A DNA stretch of 64,000 nt from Reinekea marinisedimentorum. GTDB taxonomy: Bacteria > Pseudomonadota > Gammaproteobacteria > Pseudomonadales > Natronospirillaceae. Within the stretch, counting starts at the first letter, position 1. Every line of letters begins with the position of its first letter. Below are positions 44,575 to 53,813 of the stretch, piece after piece. The notes under the pieces are model-generated. The model did no database searches. It was not told the DNA's origin and saw only the letters and a program-made list of their open reading frames with translations. A program made the position numbers and the translations under genes. The DNA lies in the NCBI RefSeq assembly GCF_004341165.1, contig NZ_SLZR01000001.1, positions 62,001-126,000 of the forward strand, written 5' to 3'.

Positions 44575-46131
44575 ATGTTATCCAACGATATTTTAAATGC
44601 TTTGAAAGGCTACACCGCTAACATGACCCGCAAGGTGAGCCTGGTATTGAACACCGGCGAACACCCAAAACGTGCCGAGCTGGTTGAATTCCTGGAAGGC
44701 TTCACGTCGGTTTCCGATAAGCTGGCTTTCGAACAGAACGATATCAGCCGTGTTGCCCGCAGCCCCATTACCTTCCAGGTAGAAGTCGATGGCCAGTCGA
44801 CTGGCATTCAGTTCTCCGGTATTCCCGGTGGCCACGAGTTCAACTCACTGGTCCTGGCCGTGTTGCACGCCGACAGCGAGCCGCAGAAGCTGGACGAAAG
44901 CATTAAGAATTTGGTCAAAGGCATTGATCAGCCGCTGAAGTTTGAAGTCTTCGTCAGCCTGTCGTGCCACAACTGCCCGGAAGTGGTACAGACGCTGAAC
45001 CAGTTCGCGGTACTGAACCCGAATATTCAAACCGAAATGATCGATGGTGGTCTGTACAAAGAATTGATCGAAGAGCGCAACATCCAGGGCGTACCTTCGG
45101 TTTACCTGAACGGAGAAGCGTTTGCCAACGGTAAGATCGACACCGCTCAGATTATTGAGAAGTTGATTGCCAAGTATCCGCAAATCGCACAGGCAAGCGC
45201 TCCAGCTGAACAGCTGCCACTGCAAGATGCGGTTGTGATCGGCGGCGGCCCGGCAGGTGCATCATCGGCTATTTATTTGGCCCGTAAAGGCCTGGCCGTA
45301 ACGATTGTGGCCGATCGCTTTGGTGGTCAGGTTCAGGATACGCAAGGCATTGAAAACCTGATCTCGGTTTCTAAAACCACCGGGCCAGAGCTTTCCAACA
45401 ACCTGATGAACCACATGAACGACTACAACATCACCAAGCGCGAGCACTTCCGTGTTGAGTCGATCGAAAAAGGCGACATCAAGAAGATTACCCTGTCTTC
45501 CGGTGAAGTTATTGAAACCAAGTCGATCATCGTGGCGACTGGTGCCAAATGGCGTGAGCTGGGCGTACCGGGCGAGAAAGAAAACATCGGTCAGGGCGTG
45601 GCTTACTGCCCTCACTGTGACGGTCCGTTCTTCAAGGGTAAAGATGTTGCGGTCATCGGTGGCGGTAACTCTGGTGTTGAAGCGGCACTGGATTTGGCCG
45701 GCATTGTAAAATCGGTCACCGTGTTCGAGTTCCTGCCCGAGCTGAAGGCCGACAAAGTACTGATCGACCAGATTGAAAAGCGTGACAACATCAAAGTAAT
45801 TAAGAACGCGGCCACCAAGCAGGTGATCGCCGACAACGGCAAGGTTGTGGCTCTGGAATATCAGGACCGCGCCACCGACGAAATACGCCGTGCCGAGCTG
45901 TCTGGTGTATTCGTACAGATCGGTCTGGTGCCGAACAGTGCTTTCCTGGAAGGTGTCGTTGAACGTACGCCTTACGGTGAAGTTATCATTAATGAAAAGG
46001 GTGAAACCAGCGAGCCGGGCATCTATGCCGCAGGTGACGTCACAACGGTACCGTACAAGCAGATCGTCATCGCCATGGGCGAAGGTGCGAAGGCGGCACT
46101 GGCCGCATACGACTACCTGTTGCGAGGTTAA
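44575..46131 (+). CDS. ahpF: Alkyl hydroperoxide reductase subunit F
   Basis: A 518-residue NADH-dependent flavoprotein. The N-terminal tandem thioredoxin-like domains carry CHNC (C131, C134); the thioredoxin-reductase part has the FAD site [10 protein letters not shown], the redox-active CPHC (C345, C348) and the NADH site [10 protein letters not shown]. It passes electrons from NADH to AhpC. It is 167 bases after ahpC, with a terminator between, and ends in its own terminator. Confidence 0.96.
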   Translation: MLSNDILNALKGYTANMTRKVSLVLNTGEHPKRAELVEFLEGFTSVSDKLAFEQNDISRVARSPITFQVEVDGQSTGIQFSGIPGGHEFNSLVLAVLHADSEPQKLDESIKNLVKGIDQPLKFEVFVSLSCHNCPEVVQTLNQFAVLNPNIQTEMIDGGLYKELIEERNIQGVPSVYLNGEAFANGKIDTAQIIEKLIAKYPQIAQASAPAEQLPLQDAVVIGGGPAGASSAIYLARKGLAVTIVADRFGGQVQDTQGIENLISVSKTTGPELSNNLMNHMNDYNITKREHFRVESIEKGDIKKITLSSGEVIETKSIIVATGAKWRELGVPGEKENIGQGVAYCPHCDGPFFKGKDVAVIGGGNSGVEAALDLAGIVKSVTVFEFLPELKADKVLIDQIEKRDNIKVIKNAATKQVIADNGKVVALEYQDRATDEIRRAELSGVFVQIGLVPNSAFLEGVVERTPYGEVIINEKGETSEPGIYAAGDVTTVPYKQIVIAMGEGAKAALAAYDYLLRG

Positions 46132-46171
46132 TCGACCCCCTTTACATAGCAGCAATCCTGTAGCAAACCTT

Positions 46172-46217
46172 GGGCTTGAACGTGGACCTCCCCCTTTTCC
46201 ACAACAAGCCTTTTTTT
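46172..46217 (+). terminator. Two-part terminator after ahpF
   Basis: GGCTTG (46173-46178) pairs with CAAGCC (46205-46210); inside, GTGGA pairs with TCCAC (46182-46202). Seven T follow directly. It separates ahpF from purC. Confidence 0.75.
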
Positions 46218-46342
46218 ATGCCTGTTTAAAAGCTAACCGTGGCATTTGAACTGGCGAATGCTTTTGGTTCTGGTATCTTTCGCCCTGCAGTTTTTATCCA
46301 CACGTCGCCTCCGTGCCGCATGCGAAATTACAGGATTGCCGA

Positions 46343-47446
46343 ATGAGCCTTGCCGACCAAGTTCTTGCCGTTAATGATGATCTTCCCATCCGTACCCACC
46401 TGCCCGTTCACAGCGGCAAGGTGCGCTCCGTTTACTGGCTGACCGAGGCCGACAGCCAGCGGCTGATTCAGCAAAAGGGCTACGATGTGGCGCCCGATGC
46501 GCAACTGGCCGTGATGGTGATCAGCGACCGGCTTTCAGCCTTTGATTGCATCTGGCATGCCGAAGGCGGCTTGAAGGGTGTGCCGGGTAAAGGCGCGGCG
46601 CTGAATGCCATTTCCAACCACTGGTTCCGCCTGTTCAAAGAAAACGGCCTGGCCGACAGCCATATTCTGGATATTCCGCACCCCTTCGTGTGGATTGTGC
46701 AAAAAGCCAAACCCGTGATGATCGAGGCGATTTGCCGCAAATACATCACCGGCTCCATGTGGCGCGCCTATGAAAAGGGCGAGCGTGAATTCTGCGGCAT
46801 TCAGCTGCCGGAGGGTTTGGGCAAAGATAAAGAACTGCCGGAACTGCTGATGACACCTTCCACCAAGGGCATTCTGAAAGGCATTGCGGGCGTGCCGGAA
46901 GCCGATGACGTCAACATCACCAAGGCCGATATTGAAAACAACTTCGCCGCCTTTAACTTCCGCCGTAAAGAAGACATCAGCCACTATGAAACCCTGCTGG
47001 CCGAAGGCTTCGGGGTCATCAGCAAGGCGCTGGCGGAAATCGGCCAGATCTTTGTCGATACCAAATTTGAATTCGGTTACGTCACCGACGCCAGCGGCAG
47101 CGAAAAACTGATCTACATGGATGAGGTGGGCACGCCAGATTCATCACGCATCTGGGATGCAGCCGCCTACCAGCGCGGCGAGATTGTGGAAAACTCCAAA
47201 GAGGGCTTCCGCCAGTTTCTGCTCAATCACTTCCCAGACCCGGACATTCTGCTCAACAAAGAGCGGATGCCTGAACGCAGCGCACTGGCACGCGATAACG
47301 CCCTGCCGGCGGAGGCAATGATGGCGGTCTCGCGAACTTACATCGCCATTGCCGAGAAGATCACCGGCCAACCGATCACATTAAGTGAGAACCCCAAGCA
47401 GGAAATCATCGACGTACTGCGCGAGCACTATGGCTTAGTGGATTAA
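46343..47446 (+). CDS. purC: SAICAR synthase
   Basis: A 367-residue phosphoribosylaminoimidazole-succinocarboxamide synthase, step 8 of purine synthesis. Signatures are SGKVRSVYW (about 25-33), [26 protein letters not shown] and [14 protein letters not shown]. It is the longer form found in several gammaproteobacteria, about 130 residues longer than the E. coli enzyme. The ATG at 46343 has an AGGA ribosome site; a GTG ten codons upstream is less likely. Confidence 0.94.
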   Translation: MSLADQVLAVNDDLPIRTHLPVHSGKVRSVYWLTEADSQRLIQQKGYDVAPDAQLAVMVISDRLSAFDCIWHAEGGLKGVPGKGAALNAISNHWFRLFKENGLADSHILDIPHPFVWIVQKAKPVMIEAICRKYITGSMWRAYEKGEREFCGIQLPEGLGKDKELPELLMTPSTKGILKGIAGVPEADDVNITKADIENNFAAFNFRRKEDISHYETLLAEGFGVISKALAEIGQIFVDTKFEFGYVTDASGSEKLIYMDEVGTPDSSRIWDAAAYQRGEIVENSKEGFRQFLLNHFPDPDILLNKERMPERSALARDNALPAEAMMAVSRTYIAIAEKITGQPITLSENPKQEIIDVLREHYGLVD

Positions 47447-47467
47447 CCGACGTACTGTTGAAGGAGC

Positions 47468-47875
47468 TCAATTGGGTTCCTTCTTTGCCAACCGCAGGGC
47501 AAGCAATGCGCAAGCTGCCGTCACCGGAGTAAATACAACGGCCTCGATCAGGCTGAGTGAAAACAGGTTACCCACCGTATTCAGTGCAAACAGCAACACC
47601 ATCAGCCACAGCAAAGCACTGACGACCCTTGCCGGCAACGGTACGGCTAGCCAACCTAGCCGTATCAAAACAACCATCAACATGGCCACATTCAGCAGCA
47701 GAGAGAACGCCTCAAAGCGATACATCTGCTCAACCGAGGCCAGGCGTCCTCCCCAAACAAACTGATACGGAACCACGCCAGTGAGGATCAGCAGGTGGTA
47801 CACACACAGGCACACCAGGATGCCGGCCAAGAGTCTGCCAGCCTGATGCTGTTCAATTCTGGTTAAGAGCTTCAT
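47468..47875 (-). CDS. Small membrane protein, four helices
   Basis: A 135-residue integral membrane protein with four predicted helices (about 15-34, 52-72, 80-102, 107-128). No catalytic or ligand motif is seen, and I do not recognise a named family. It is 3 bases downstream of the SDR-type gene on the same strand, so the two are co-transcribed. It converges on purC with a 21-base gap. Confidence 0.7.
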   Translation of the reverse strand: MKLLTRIEQHQAGRLLAGILVCLCVYHLLILTGVVPYQFVWGGRLASVEQMYRFEAFSLLLNVAMLMVVLIRLGWLAVPLPARVVSALLWLMVLLFALNTVGNLFSLSLIEAVVFTPVTAACALLALRLAKKEPN

Positions 47876-47878
47876 GGC

Positions 47879-48727
47879 TTACTCCTGAGAAAAATAGTCT
47901 TCCAAACGGCGGCGGCCGTAGGGCTTGCCAACCATGTTGTGCCCCATGGCGGTCATAAAAAACTGAACCGGGCCATAAAGCTTTTGTGGCGTCACCTTTG
48001 GTAAGAGAAACAGCACAAACCGGCGCAGCACATCCGGCAGACGGGTTATCCTTTCCGGCTTGCCGGCTACCTTCAGCGCCAGTTGCGCCAGCTCTGAATG
48101 GCTGAAAACCTCCGGCCCGCCCACATCCAGCCAGGCCAATTGCTGTTCAGCGGCGCTGTAGACGGCATCGGCCAGGTCGGCACCGTGGATCGGGTTCAGC
48201 TGCAAATCGCCCTTACCGAACAGCCAAACCCGCCCGGCTCTGGCCATATCGAGAAAGTCGTTCATATCTGAAAAATAGCCCGAGGGCGCAATCACCGTTG
48301 AGGCAATCTGCGCCGCCTGCAGCCGTTCAACAAAGGCCTGCTTGGCCTCGATCAGGTCAACACCCCGCATCTTATCTGCGCCCAGCACATGCACATAAAC
48401 AAAGCGCGGCACCTTTGCCGCCAATGCTTCGTGAAGCAGATTCATATTGGCCTGATAGTCGACATCCCGATAGCGCAGGCCGTCTTTCTGCCGGGTAATA
48501 CCCACGCACGAGATCACCAGATTTGCGCCCTGAAACCTGCCCTTCAGAGAATCCGGCTGCGTTACCTGTGCTTCAATAAGCTCAGCCTGAATGCCCTTTT
48601 GCCGGGCACGCTCGGCACTGCGTACCAGAGCCTTCACATGCCAGCCTTTCCGGGAATAGTGTTCCACCAAAAACCGGCCCAGATAACCGGTCGCCCCGGC
48701 GATAACAACGCTGCGTTCAGTATGCAT
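47879..48727 (-). CDS. Atypical SDR family NAD(P)-binding protein
   Basis: A 282-residue protein with the extended/atypical short-chain dehydrogenase fold. The nucleotide site is VIAGATGYLGRFLVEHY (8-24), and ALVRSAERARQKG carries the Arg that favours NADP. VISCVGITRQ follows. The catalytic YxxxK is missing in the classical place, as in NmrA-like redox sensors and UbiA-linked atypical SDRs, so a reductase or a binding role are both possible. It is divergent from the LuxR regulator and shares with it the dyad at 48783-48798. Confidence 0.83.
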   Translation of the reverse strand: MHTERSVVIAGATGYLGRFLVEHYSRKGWHVKALVRSAERARQKGIQAELIEAQVTQPDSLKGRFQGANLVISCVGITRQKDGLRYRDVDYQANMNLLHEALAAKVPRFVYVHVLGADKMRGVDLIEAKQAFVERLQAAQIASTVIAPSGYFSDMNDFLDMARAGRVWLFGKGDLQLNPIHGADLADAVYSAAEQQLAWLDVGGPEVFSHSELAQLALKVAGKPERITRLPDVLRRFVLFLLPKVTPQKLYGPVQFFMTAMGHNMVGKPYGRRRLEDYFSQE

Positions 48728-48782
48728 AACAACTCCCTGATGATCGTTAACCCGAGTGTAGGCCCTGCACCGCCACCGCGAA

Positions 48783-48798
48783 TCACATCATCAGGTGA
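48783..48798. promoter_or_regulatory. Candidate operator TCAC-N8-GTGA, SDR/luxR gap
   Basis: The 16-base sequence TCACATCATCAGGTGA lies in the 136-base divergent gap, 65 bases before the regulator ATG and 55 before the SDR ATG. The same TCAC-N8-GTGA pattern, with a shared ACATCAT core, occurs at 51564-51579. Confidence 0.5.
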
Positions 48799-48863
48799 AT
48801 TCGTGGAGTTTCATGCGCCTCCGCTTCACGCTAAACTGCCGGAAAAGCCAATGGTGACTGCTG

Positions 48864-51542
48864 ATGAGCGCTGCCCTGCTGCCAAACACCAAGTTTTTTG
48901 CCCCGCTGATCCGCACGGATGCGGTCAGCCGCCCGCGCCTGTACGAGCGCATCATCAAAGGCACCCCGGGTAAACTGACGCTCATCGCCGCACCCGCCGG
49001 CCACGGCAAAACCACGCTCATCTGTCAGGCGCTGCAACAGCTCGACAGCAAACGGGTTTGGGTTTCTCTGGAGGCCAAAGACAACTCATTGCGCGCCTTT
49101 ATCAACGCATTAATCCAGGGCATTCAACAGCTACAGCCGGGCTTTGCCGAGGCGGCCCAGCTCCTGCTGGCCAGTGACAGCAGCCATGATGCGCTGCTTA
49201 CGACCCTGATGAATGATTTCGCCCGGCTCAGTCAACCGCTGATACTGGTGCTAGATGATTACCATGAGGTCGACTGCCACGAGGTCGACGAGGCGCTGGC
49301 GCTGCTGCTCGATCAACCACTGCCGATGCTGCATCTTGTGATCACCACACGTGAGGACCCGAACCTGCCACTGGCAAAGCTGCGGGCACGCGGACAGATG
49401 ACCGAGATCCGCGCCGCCGACCTGATGTTCGCCGAAGATGAAGCCCGTCAGTTTTTTCAGGCCACACTCGATAGCGTGACACTGCAACAGCAACAGGTAG
49501 AGGCGATTCGAGAGCGCACCGAGGGCTGGGCGGCCGGCATGCAACTGGCGGCGCTGTCGCTCAACCAGAACGACAACATTGAGCAGTTCATTGCCGATTT
49601 CACCGGCAGCCATCATTACATTGCCGACTACCTGACCGATGAGGTGCTGGCGCGGCAAAGCCCGGATTCTCGCCTGGTCCTGCTCCGGCTCTGCCTCCTG
49701 AACCGCTTCAATTCCAGCCTGTGCAATGCCGTGTGCGACAGTAAAAACGCCGCCGCCGAGCTTGCAAAGCTGGCGCAGCAGAATTGCTTTTTGGTTCCGC
49801 TCGATCAGCAACGCAACTGGTTTCGCTTTCACCATCTGTTCCGCGACGTTCTGCGCGCCCGCCTGAGCAAAAACCATATTGACGAACAGCCGCTGCATCA
49901 TCGGGCCGCACTCTGGTTTGAACAACAGCAACAGTGGCAGGACGCCATTGAGCACTATCTGGCAGCACAGCAGCCTGCCGAAGCGGCCCGGCTGATTGAG
50001 CAGATTTGGCCGAGCATCCGCAAGAGCGCTCCGGAAAGCCTGTTTATGGACTGGATGACGCAGCTGCCTGACAGCCTGATTGAGCAGCAGCCGGTGCTGT
50101 CAGCCTATTTCGGTCTGGCGCTGATGTCGGGTAATCCGGATCAGGGCAATGCATGGATCAATGTGGCTGAAACCGCGTTGACGGCCCCGAATGGCTACCG
50201 TCTGCACAACACCGAGGCCTTCAAACTGGTGCCCGGGCTGATCGATATCGGCCGCGCCTATCGTGCCGGCGCACTCGGAGATGTCGATCGCATTGTTCGG
50301 CACGCACAACAAGCCATGCAGCAACTGCCCGCCGATGCCTACACCTGGCAGGGTTCAGCCGCGGTCTTGCTGGCACTGGCGCACTGGCACTGCGGCGAGC
50401 TGGAACCGGCCAAACTGGCCATGCAGCGGGGCGCCAAAGCCATGGAGCAGGACGGTGAATTCAGTGGCGCAATCAGCACCCTGAACCTGCTGGCCGGGAT
50501 TTACCTGATGAATGGCGAGCACGCCGCCGCCGAATCCACCTGCCGGCAGGCGATCAAGCTGATCAACCGCAGCCCGGTAGCTCCCCAGGGCAGTGCCGAT
50601 ATCTACGTGAGCCTTGCCAACATCTGCCTGCTCAGAAACGAGCTGGACGAGGCGGAAACCTATCTGCAACGGGCCAATGCACTAGGGCCGCAGGCAAAAC
50701 TGCTCGAGTCGGCGCATCTGTGGTTTGTTGCACAGGCCACACTGGAAGCCTCACGCAATCAGTTCGAAAACCTGGAAGACCTGCTCGATGAAGCCGTGGA
50801 TATTCAAATCCCCAGCCCAACGCCCGATAGCCAGCCCATTGAAGCCTGCCGGACCCGGCTGCAGCTGCTCAGTGGTAACTTCAGCCGAGTGGAACAGCAG
50901 CTGGCGCGGGCCACTCAGCTCGACCAGCTCAGCGCCAACAGCCCACAGCACTTTGAAATCACCAGTCAGTTGCGCGCGTTGATTGCGCTGTCGTTCTATA
51001 AGGGTGAACTGCAGCTGGAGCCTGAGCGCGCGCTCAACCTGATCAACACCATGACAGAGCAGGCCCGCCATACCGGCAACCGGAAGCAGCTGATTGAAAA
51101 CCAATTGCTCCGTGCCCTGCTCGGCCAGCTGGCGGGTAACCAGGCGCAGGCCGAAGCGGCTCTGAAGCCATTGCTTGCCAGCACCGAGGCAGCGGAATAC
51201 CCGCAGCTGTTCACCAGTTTGGATACCTATTCGAAAGCCTGGCTGCGACAAGCCAGCGGTGCCAGCTGGTTGCAGGCACTGCTCGGTCAGCAATCGGGTC
51301 AGGCTGCTCACCCGCCTGCGCCTGCGCCAGTCAGCGAACTGGTTGAGCCGATTTCTGAGCGCGAGCTGGATGTACTTCGGCTGCTGGCCAGCGAGCTTTC
51401 CGGCCCGGATATCGCCGCCAGGCTGTTTATCTCGATCAATACCTTCCGCACCCACACCAAGAACCTGTACAGCAAACTCCAGGTGAATAACCGCCGCGCC
51501 GTGGTGCGCCGGGCACAGGAACTCGGGCTGGTCGACCGCTAA
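48864..51542 (+). CDS. MalT-like LuxR family ATP-dependent regulator
   Basis: An 892-residue STAND-class transcription regulator. An AAA/NTPase domain has Walker A APAGHGKTT (43-51) and a Walker B-like LILVLDDYHEVD (about 123-134); a winged-helix segment and a long TPR-like helical sensor region (about 340-800) follow; a LuxR HTH lies at the C-terminus (SERELDVLRLLASELSGPDI to NNRRAVVRRAQELGLV). MalT-type proteins oligomerise with ATP and an inducer, then activate. The inducer is unknown. Its neighbours, an SDR gene pair and a beta-barrel gene, share a candidate operator. Confidence 0.9.
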   Translation: MSAALLPNTKFFAPLIRTDAVSRPRLYERIIKGTPGKLTLIAAPAGHGKTTLICQALQQLDSKRVWVSLEAKDNSLRAFINALIQGIQQLQPGFAEAAQLLLASDSSHDALLTTLMNDFARLSQPLILVLDDYHEVDCHEVDEALALLLDQPLPMLHLVITTREDPNLPLAKLRARGQMTEIRAADLMFAEDEARQFFQATLDSVTLQQQQVEAIRERTEGWAAGMQLAALSLNQNDNIEQFIADFTGSHHYIADYLTDEVLARQSPDSRLVLLRLCLLNRFNSSLCNAVCDSKNAAAELAKLAQQNCFLVPLDQQRNWFRFHHLFRDVLRARLSKNHIDEQPLHHRAALWFEQQQQWQDAIEHYLAAQQPAEAARLIEQIWPSIRKSAPESLFMDWMTQLPDSLIEQQPVLSAYFGLALMSGNPDQGNAWINVAETALTAPNGYRLHNTEAFKLVPGLIDIGRAYRAGALGDVDRIVRHAQQAMQQLPADAYTWQGSAAVLLALAHWHCGELEPAKLAMQRGAKAMEQDGEFSGAISTLNLLAGIYLMNGEHAAAESTCRQAIKLINRSPVAPQGSADIYVSLANICLLRNELDEAETYLQRANALGPQAKLLESAHLWFVAQATLEASRNQFENLEDLLDEAVDIQIPSPTPDSQPIEACRTRLQLLSGNFSRVEQQLARATQLDQLSANSPQHFEITSQLRALIALSFYKGELQLEPERALNLINTMTEQARHTGNRKQLIENQLLRALLGQLAGNQAQAEAALKPLLASTEAAEYPQLFTSLDTYSKAWLRQASGASWLQALLGQQSGQAAHPPAPAPVSELVEPISERELDVLRLLASELSGPDIAARLFISINTFRTHTKNLYSKLQVNNRRAVVRRAQELGLVDR

Positions 51543-51563
51543 TCCCATCGTTTCCGTTAAAAA

Positions 51564-51579
51564 TCACCACATCATGTGA
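51564..51579. promoter_or_regulatory. Candidate operator TCAC-N8-GTGA before barrel gene
   Basis: TCACCACATCATGTGA lies 80 bases before the ATG of the outer-membrane gene. A further TCACATGA half lies nearby (51587-51594). It matches the dyad at 48783-48798. Confidence 0.5.
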
Positions 51580-51659
51580 CGCCAGCTCACATGACAGTCG
51601 CGCATGATTCTCCCCGCTAACGCAACCCGCGTATCGACGACCAACACACTGGAGAATAA

Positions 51660-52238
51660 ATGATGACCCAACTTTTTAACCCGGCTGTCGCCATCGCCGT
51701 TACCCTGGCAAGCGCTGTTGCAGCGACCGCAAAAGCAGACGAGCCAACCCTGAATACCAAGCTGTTTATTGGCGCTAAAACCATCGATGCCGTGCAATGG
51801 CGTGCACAGGATGATCACGGCAGCATGGGCTTACTCACTGACATTAAAACCGGCTATCACAGTGTACGAGTGGCCATCGATCTGTTCGCCTCGGGCAGCG
51901 AAGACGATACCGACAGTAACGTGAAAGGCACCTATACCGGAGAGGCGCAACTGGGCTTGCGCAAATACTGCACGCTGAATGAACGCATCACCCCTTACCT
52001 CGGTGGCGGCGTGAACTTCGCCTACAGCATGCAGGAAAACAACGACGGCAGCGGTAAAACCGAAGATGAGGATGGCGGCGTGGGCTACTGGATGAATGTC
52101 GGTGTCGATTTGAACCTGACAGAGAACGTCAACATCGGCGTCGACGTTCGCTACGCCACCGCAGAGGTTGAGCTGTACGATGAAACCGTCGAGCTGGATG
52201 CAGCCACCGCCGGTGTCACCCTGGGTTACCGCTGGTAG
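51660..52238 (+). CDS. Outer-membrane beta-barrel protein
   Basis: A 192-residue secreted protein: signal peptide about 1-26 (cut after AKA), then alternating amphipathic strands typical of a small eight-strand barrel, ending in VTLGYRW, a terminal aromatic residue recognised by the Bam machine. Acidic, glycine-rich loops (SGSEDDTDSN, EDEDGG) may bind cations. No pore or enzyme class can be assigned. It follows the LuxR regulator by 117 bases and is a probable target of it. Confidence 0.83.
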   Translation: MMTQLFNPAVAIAVTLASAVAATAKADEPTLNTKLFIGAKTIDAVQWRAQDDHGSMGLLTDIKTGYHSVRVAIDLFASGSEDDTDSNVKGTYTGEAQLGLRKYCTLNERITPYLGGGVNFAYSMQENNDGSGKTEDEDGGVGYWMNVGVDLNLTENVNIGVDVRYATAEVELYDETVELDAATAGVTLGYRW

Positions 52239-52249
52239 GCGGCTCTGCC

Positions 52250-52486
52250 ATGCAGCCCAACGCCCGTTATGAGATAAGAGTCGAGGGCATTTTTAATGCC
52301 CCGGCTCATTTCGGTGACGCCTGCCTGCGCTCGGAATCGATCGGTGAGACTACACTGATGCAGTTTGTTGTAGCCGACCCATGTGCCCTCTTTGGCCTGA
52401 TAAAACGTATCCGCGACCACGGCCTGACACTGATCTCGGTAAACAGAATAGAGCCCCCCTTTTATAAACAGGAGTACCTGCCATGA
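52250..52486 (+). CDS. Conserved small protein, 78 aa
   Basis: A 78-residue protein with the pattern YEIRVEG near the start and GLIKRIRDHGLTLISVNRI near the end, resembling a widespread small family that reads YEIRVKGHL...LLNKIRDLGLPLISV. Function unknown. Its stop overlaps the start of the DUF4386-like gene by 4 bases, so the two are translationally coupled; co-occurrence of these two genes is plausible elsewhere. Confidence 0.75.
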   Translation: MQPNARYEIRVEGIFNAPAHFGDACLRSESIGETTLMQFVVADPCALFGLIKRIRDHGLTLISVNRIEPPFYKQEYLP

Positions 52487-53127
52487 AACAGCTGACAGAT
52501 TTTGGCCCGGCCGCTGCGCTCTATGCAGCGCTCGCCTATATCTTCGCCCTGATGATTTTCGCGCTGGTTTTACATTGGCCAGATAGCCGCAGCGACCAAA
52601 TTTTAGTTCTGTTGCAACACCCAACCCTGCTGCACTGGCTGTACGTTTTTGTCTATCAGCTGTGGGCCATTGCGCTGCTTGTGCTAACGCTCTGCATTTT
52701 AAAAACCGTGCCGAATAGTTCGGATGAATTGAAAAAGCTGATACTGGTTTTAGCCAGCGTTTGGGCAACCCTGGTCGCGGCCAGTGGCATGCTGTTTAAC
52801 AGCGGTATTGCGGCCTCGGTCGCGGCGTTTGAACACAACCCGGAGCAGGCTGAAGAAATCTGGCAGAGCATCTCTTTTATTGCCAACGCGATCGGTGGAG
52901 CCAACGAGTACATCGGTGGTTTCTGGATGCTGTTTGTATCCATCGCCATGCGCAAAGCTGCGCTGTATAGCCGCGGCCTTGTCTGGCTGGGGTTTGCAAT
53001 AGCGCTTGCAGCTCTGGCCACTGCGCTGCCCGGGCTTTCCTGGCTTGGCATTTTCTTTGGCTTAAGTCAGATCGTTTGGTTCTGTTGGCTGGCGCTAAAA
53101 CTGAAGAATTTTGACGACCACAGTTAA
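52483..53127 (+). CDS. DUF4386-like membrane protein
   Basis: A 214-residue integral membrane protein with six predicted helices (about 12-35, 46-66, 80-100, 130-150 weak, 165-180, 190-208). The layout and ANEYIGGFWMLFVSIA segment fit the DUF4386 group of small membrane proteins. No function is known. It is coupled to the preceding 78-aa gene. Confidence 0.75.
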   Translation: MKQLTDFGPAAALYAALAYIFALMIFALVLHWPDSRSDQILVLLQHPTLLHWLYVFVYQLWAIALLVLTLCILKTVPNSSDELKKLILVLASVWATLVAASGMLFNSGIAASVAAFEHNPEQAEEIWQSISFIANAIGGANEYIGGFWMLFVSIAMRKAALYSRGLVWLGFAIALAALATALPGLSWLGIFFGLSQIVWFCWLALKLKNFDDHS

Positions 53128-53380
53128 ACTAAAAAGCTCAGCCAATTCTTTGACCCGAAACGCCCTGCGCCTTTTATCTGAAACGGTTCAGTTGCAGCGT
53201 TTTGGCGTTGAACGCTATTCAGCTGTGTAAATAAAACTGTTTTCAGTGTGCTGCCATTGCAGATCGAATTCGCTCCTGACAAACTCTTGCCCTCGCTCGA
53301 AAAGTACACGGCCCCGAGTGCGAGATAATAATAATGATTTTTACCCGCCAGCGAATGTCGTGGTAGCTTATGAGGGAGCC

Positions 53381-53797
53381 ATGCAAATCAGTTTTGAGGA
53401 AAGAATGCTAGAACACGGTACCTTCAGTTATCAGGTGCAAGACACGATCATTGTGTTCACTCTGGTCGGAGACTTTAACGAATACGGCATGCAGGCTTGC
53501 CTGAATGCAGAAAAAGAGGCCATAGAAAGCTTTGGCAATAAACCCTGCTCACTGCTTGTTGATTGCAGCCGAGCAACCGGCGCAACACCCGAAGCTCATC
53601 AGGCAATAGACAGCTTTTATCGTGACATCCGCTACGAAAACCTGACCGCCATCGCACTGGTCTATGCCAGTGAACTGCTGGCCCGCATTGAAGAAAGATG
53701 CATTCCTGAAATGAAGAACCATCGGGTGAAATCCTTCTTCGATTTAACCACCGCCCTGTCCTGGCTACAGCCCGATACTGCGCTGCAACGGAGTTAA
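53381..53797 (+). CDS. SpoIIAA/STAS-like protein
   Basis: A 139-residue soluble protein with the alternating beta-alpha pattern of the STAS-like SpoIIAA fold: IIVFTLVGDFNEYGM, CSLLVDCSRATGATPEAH, and AIALVYASELL. The phosphorylatable Ser/Thr of anti-anti-sigma factors is not obvious. I chose the ATG at 53381, preceded by GAGGGAG; another ATG at 53405, after GAGGAAAG, is nearly as good. An upstream open part (53246-53380) does not look coding. Confidence 0.68.
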   Translation: MQISFEERMLEHGTFSYQVQDTIIVFTLVGDFNEYGMQACLNAEKEAIESFGNKPCSLLVDCSRATGATPEAHQAIDSFYRDIRYENLTAIALVYASELLARIEERCIPEMKNHRVKSFFDLTTALSWLQPDTALQRS

Positions 53798-53813
53798 GCT
53801 GCAGCGCTGCCAG

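Noticed and set aside
45262-46155. 297-codon minus-strand frame opposite ahpF
   Set aside because: Antisense to a strongly conserved gene, with no known motif.
48783-48798. CRP (cAMP receptor) site
   Set aside because: Half-sites are TCAC then GTGA, the reverse order of a CRP box.
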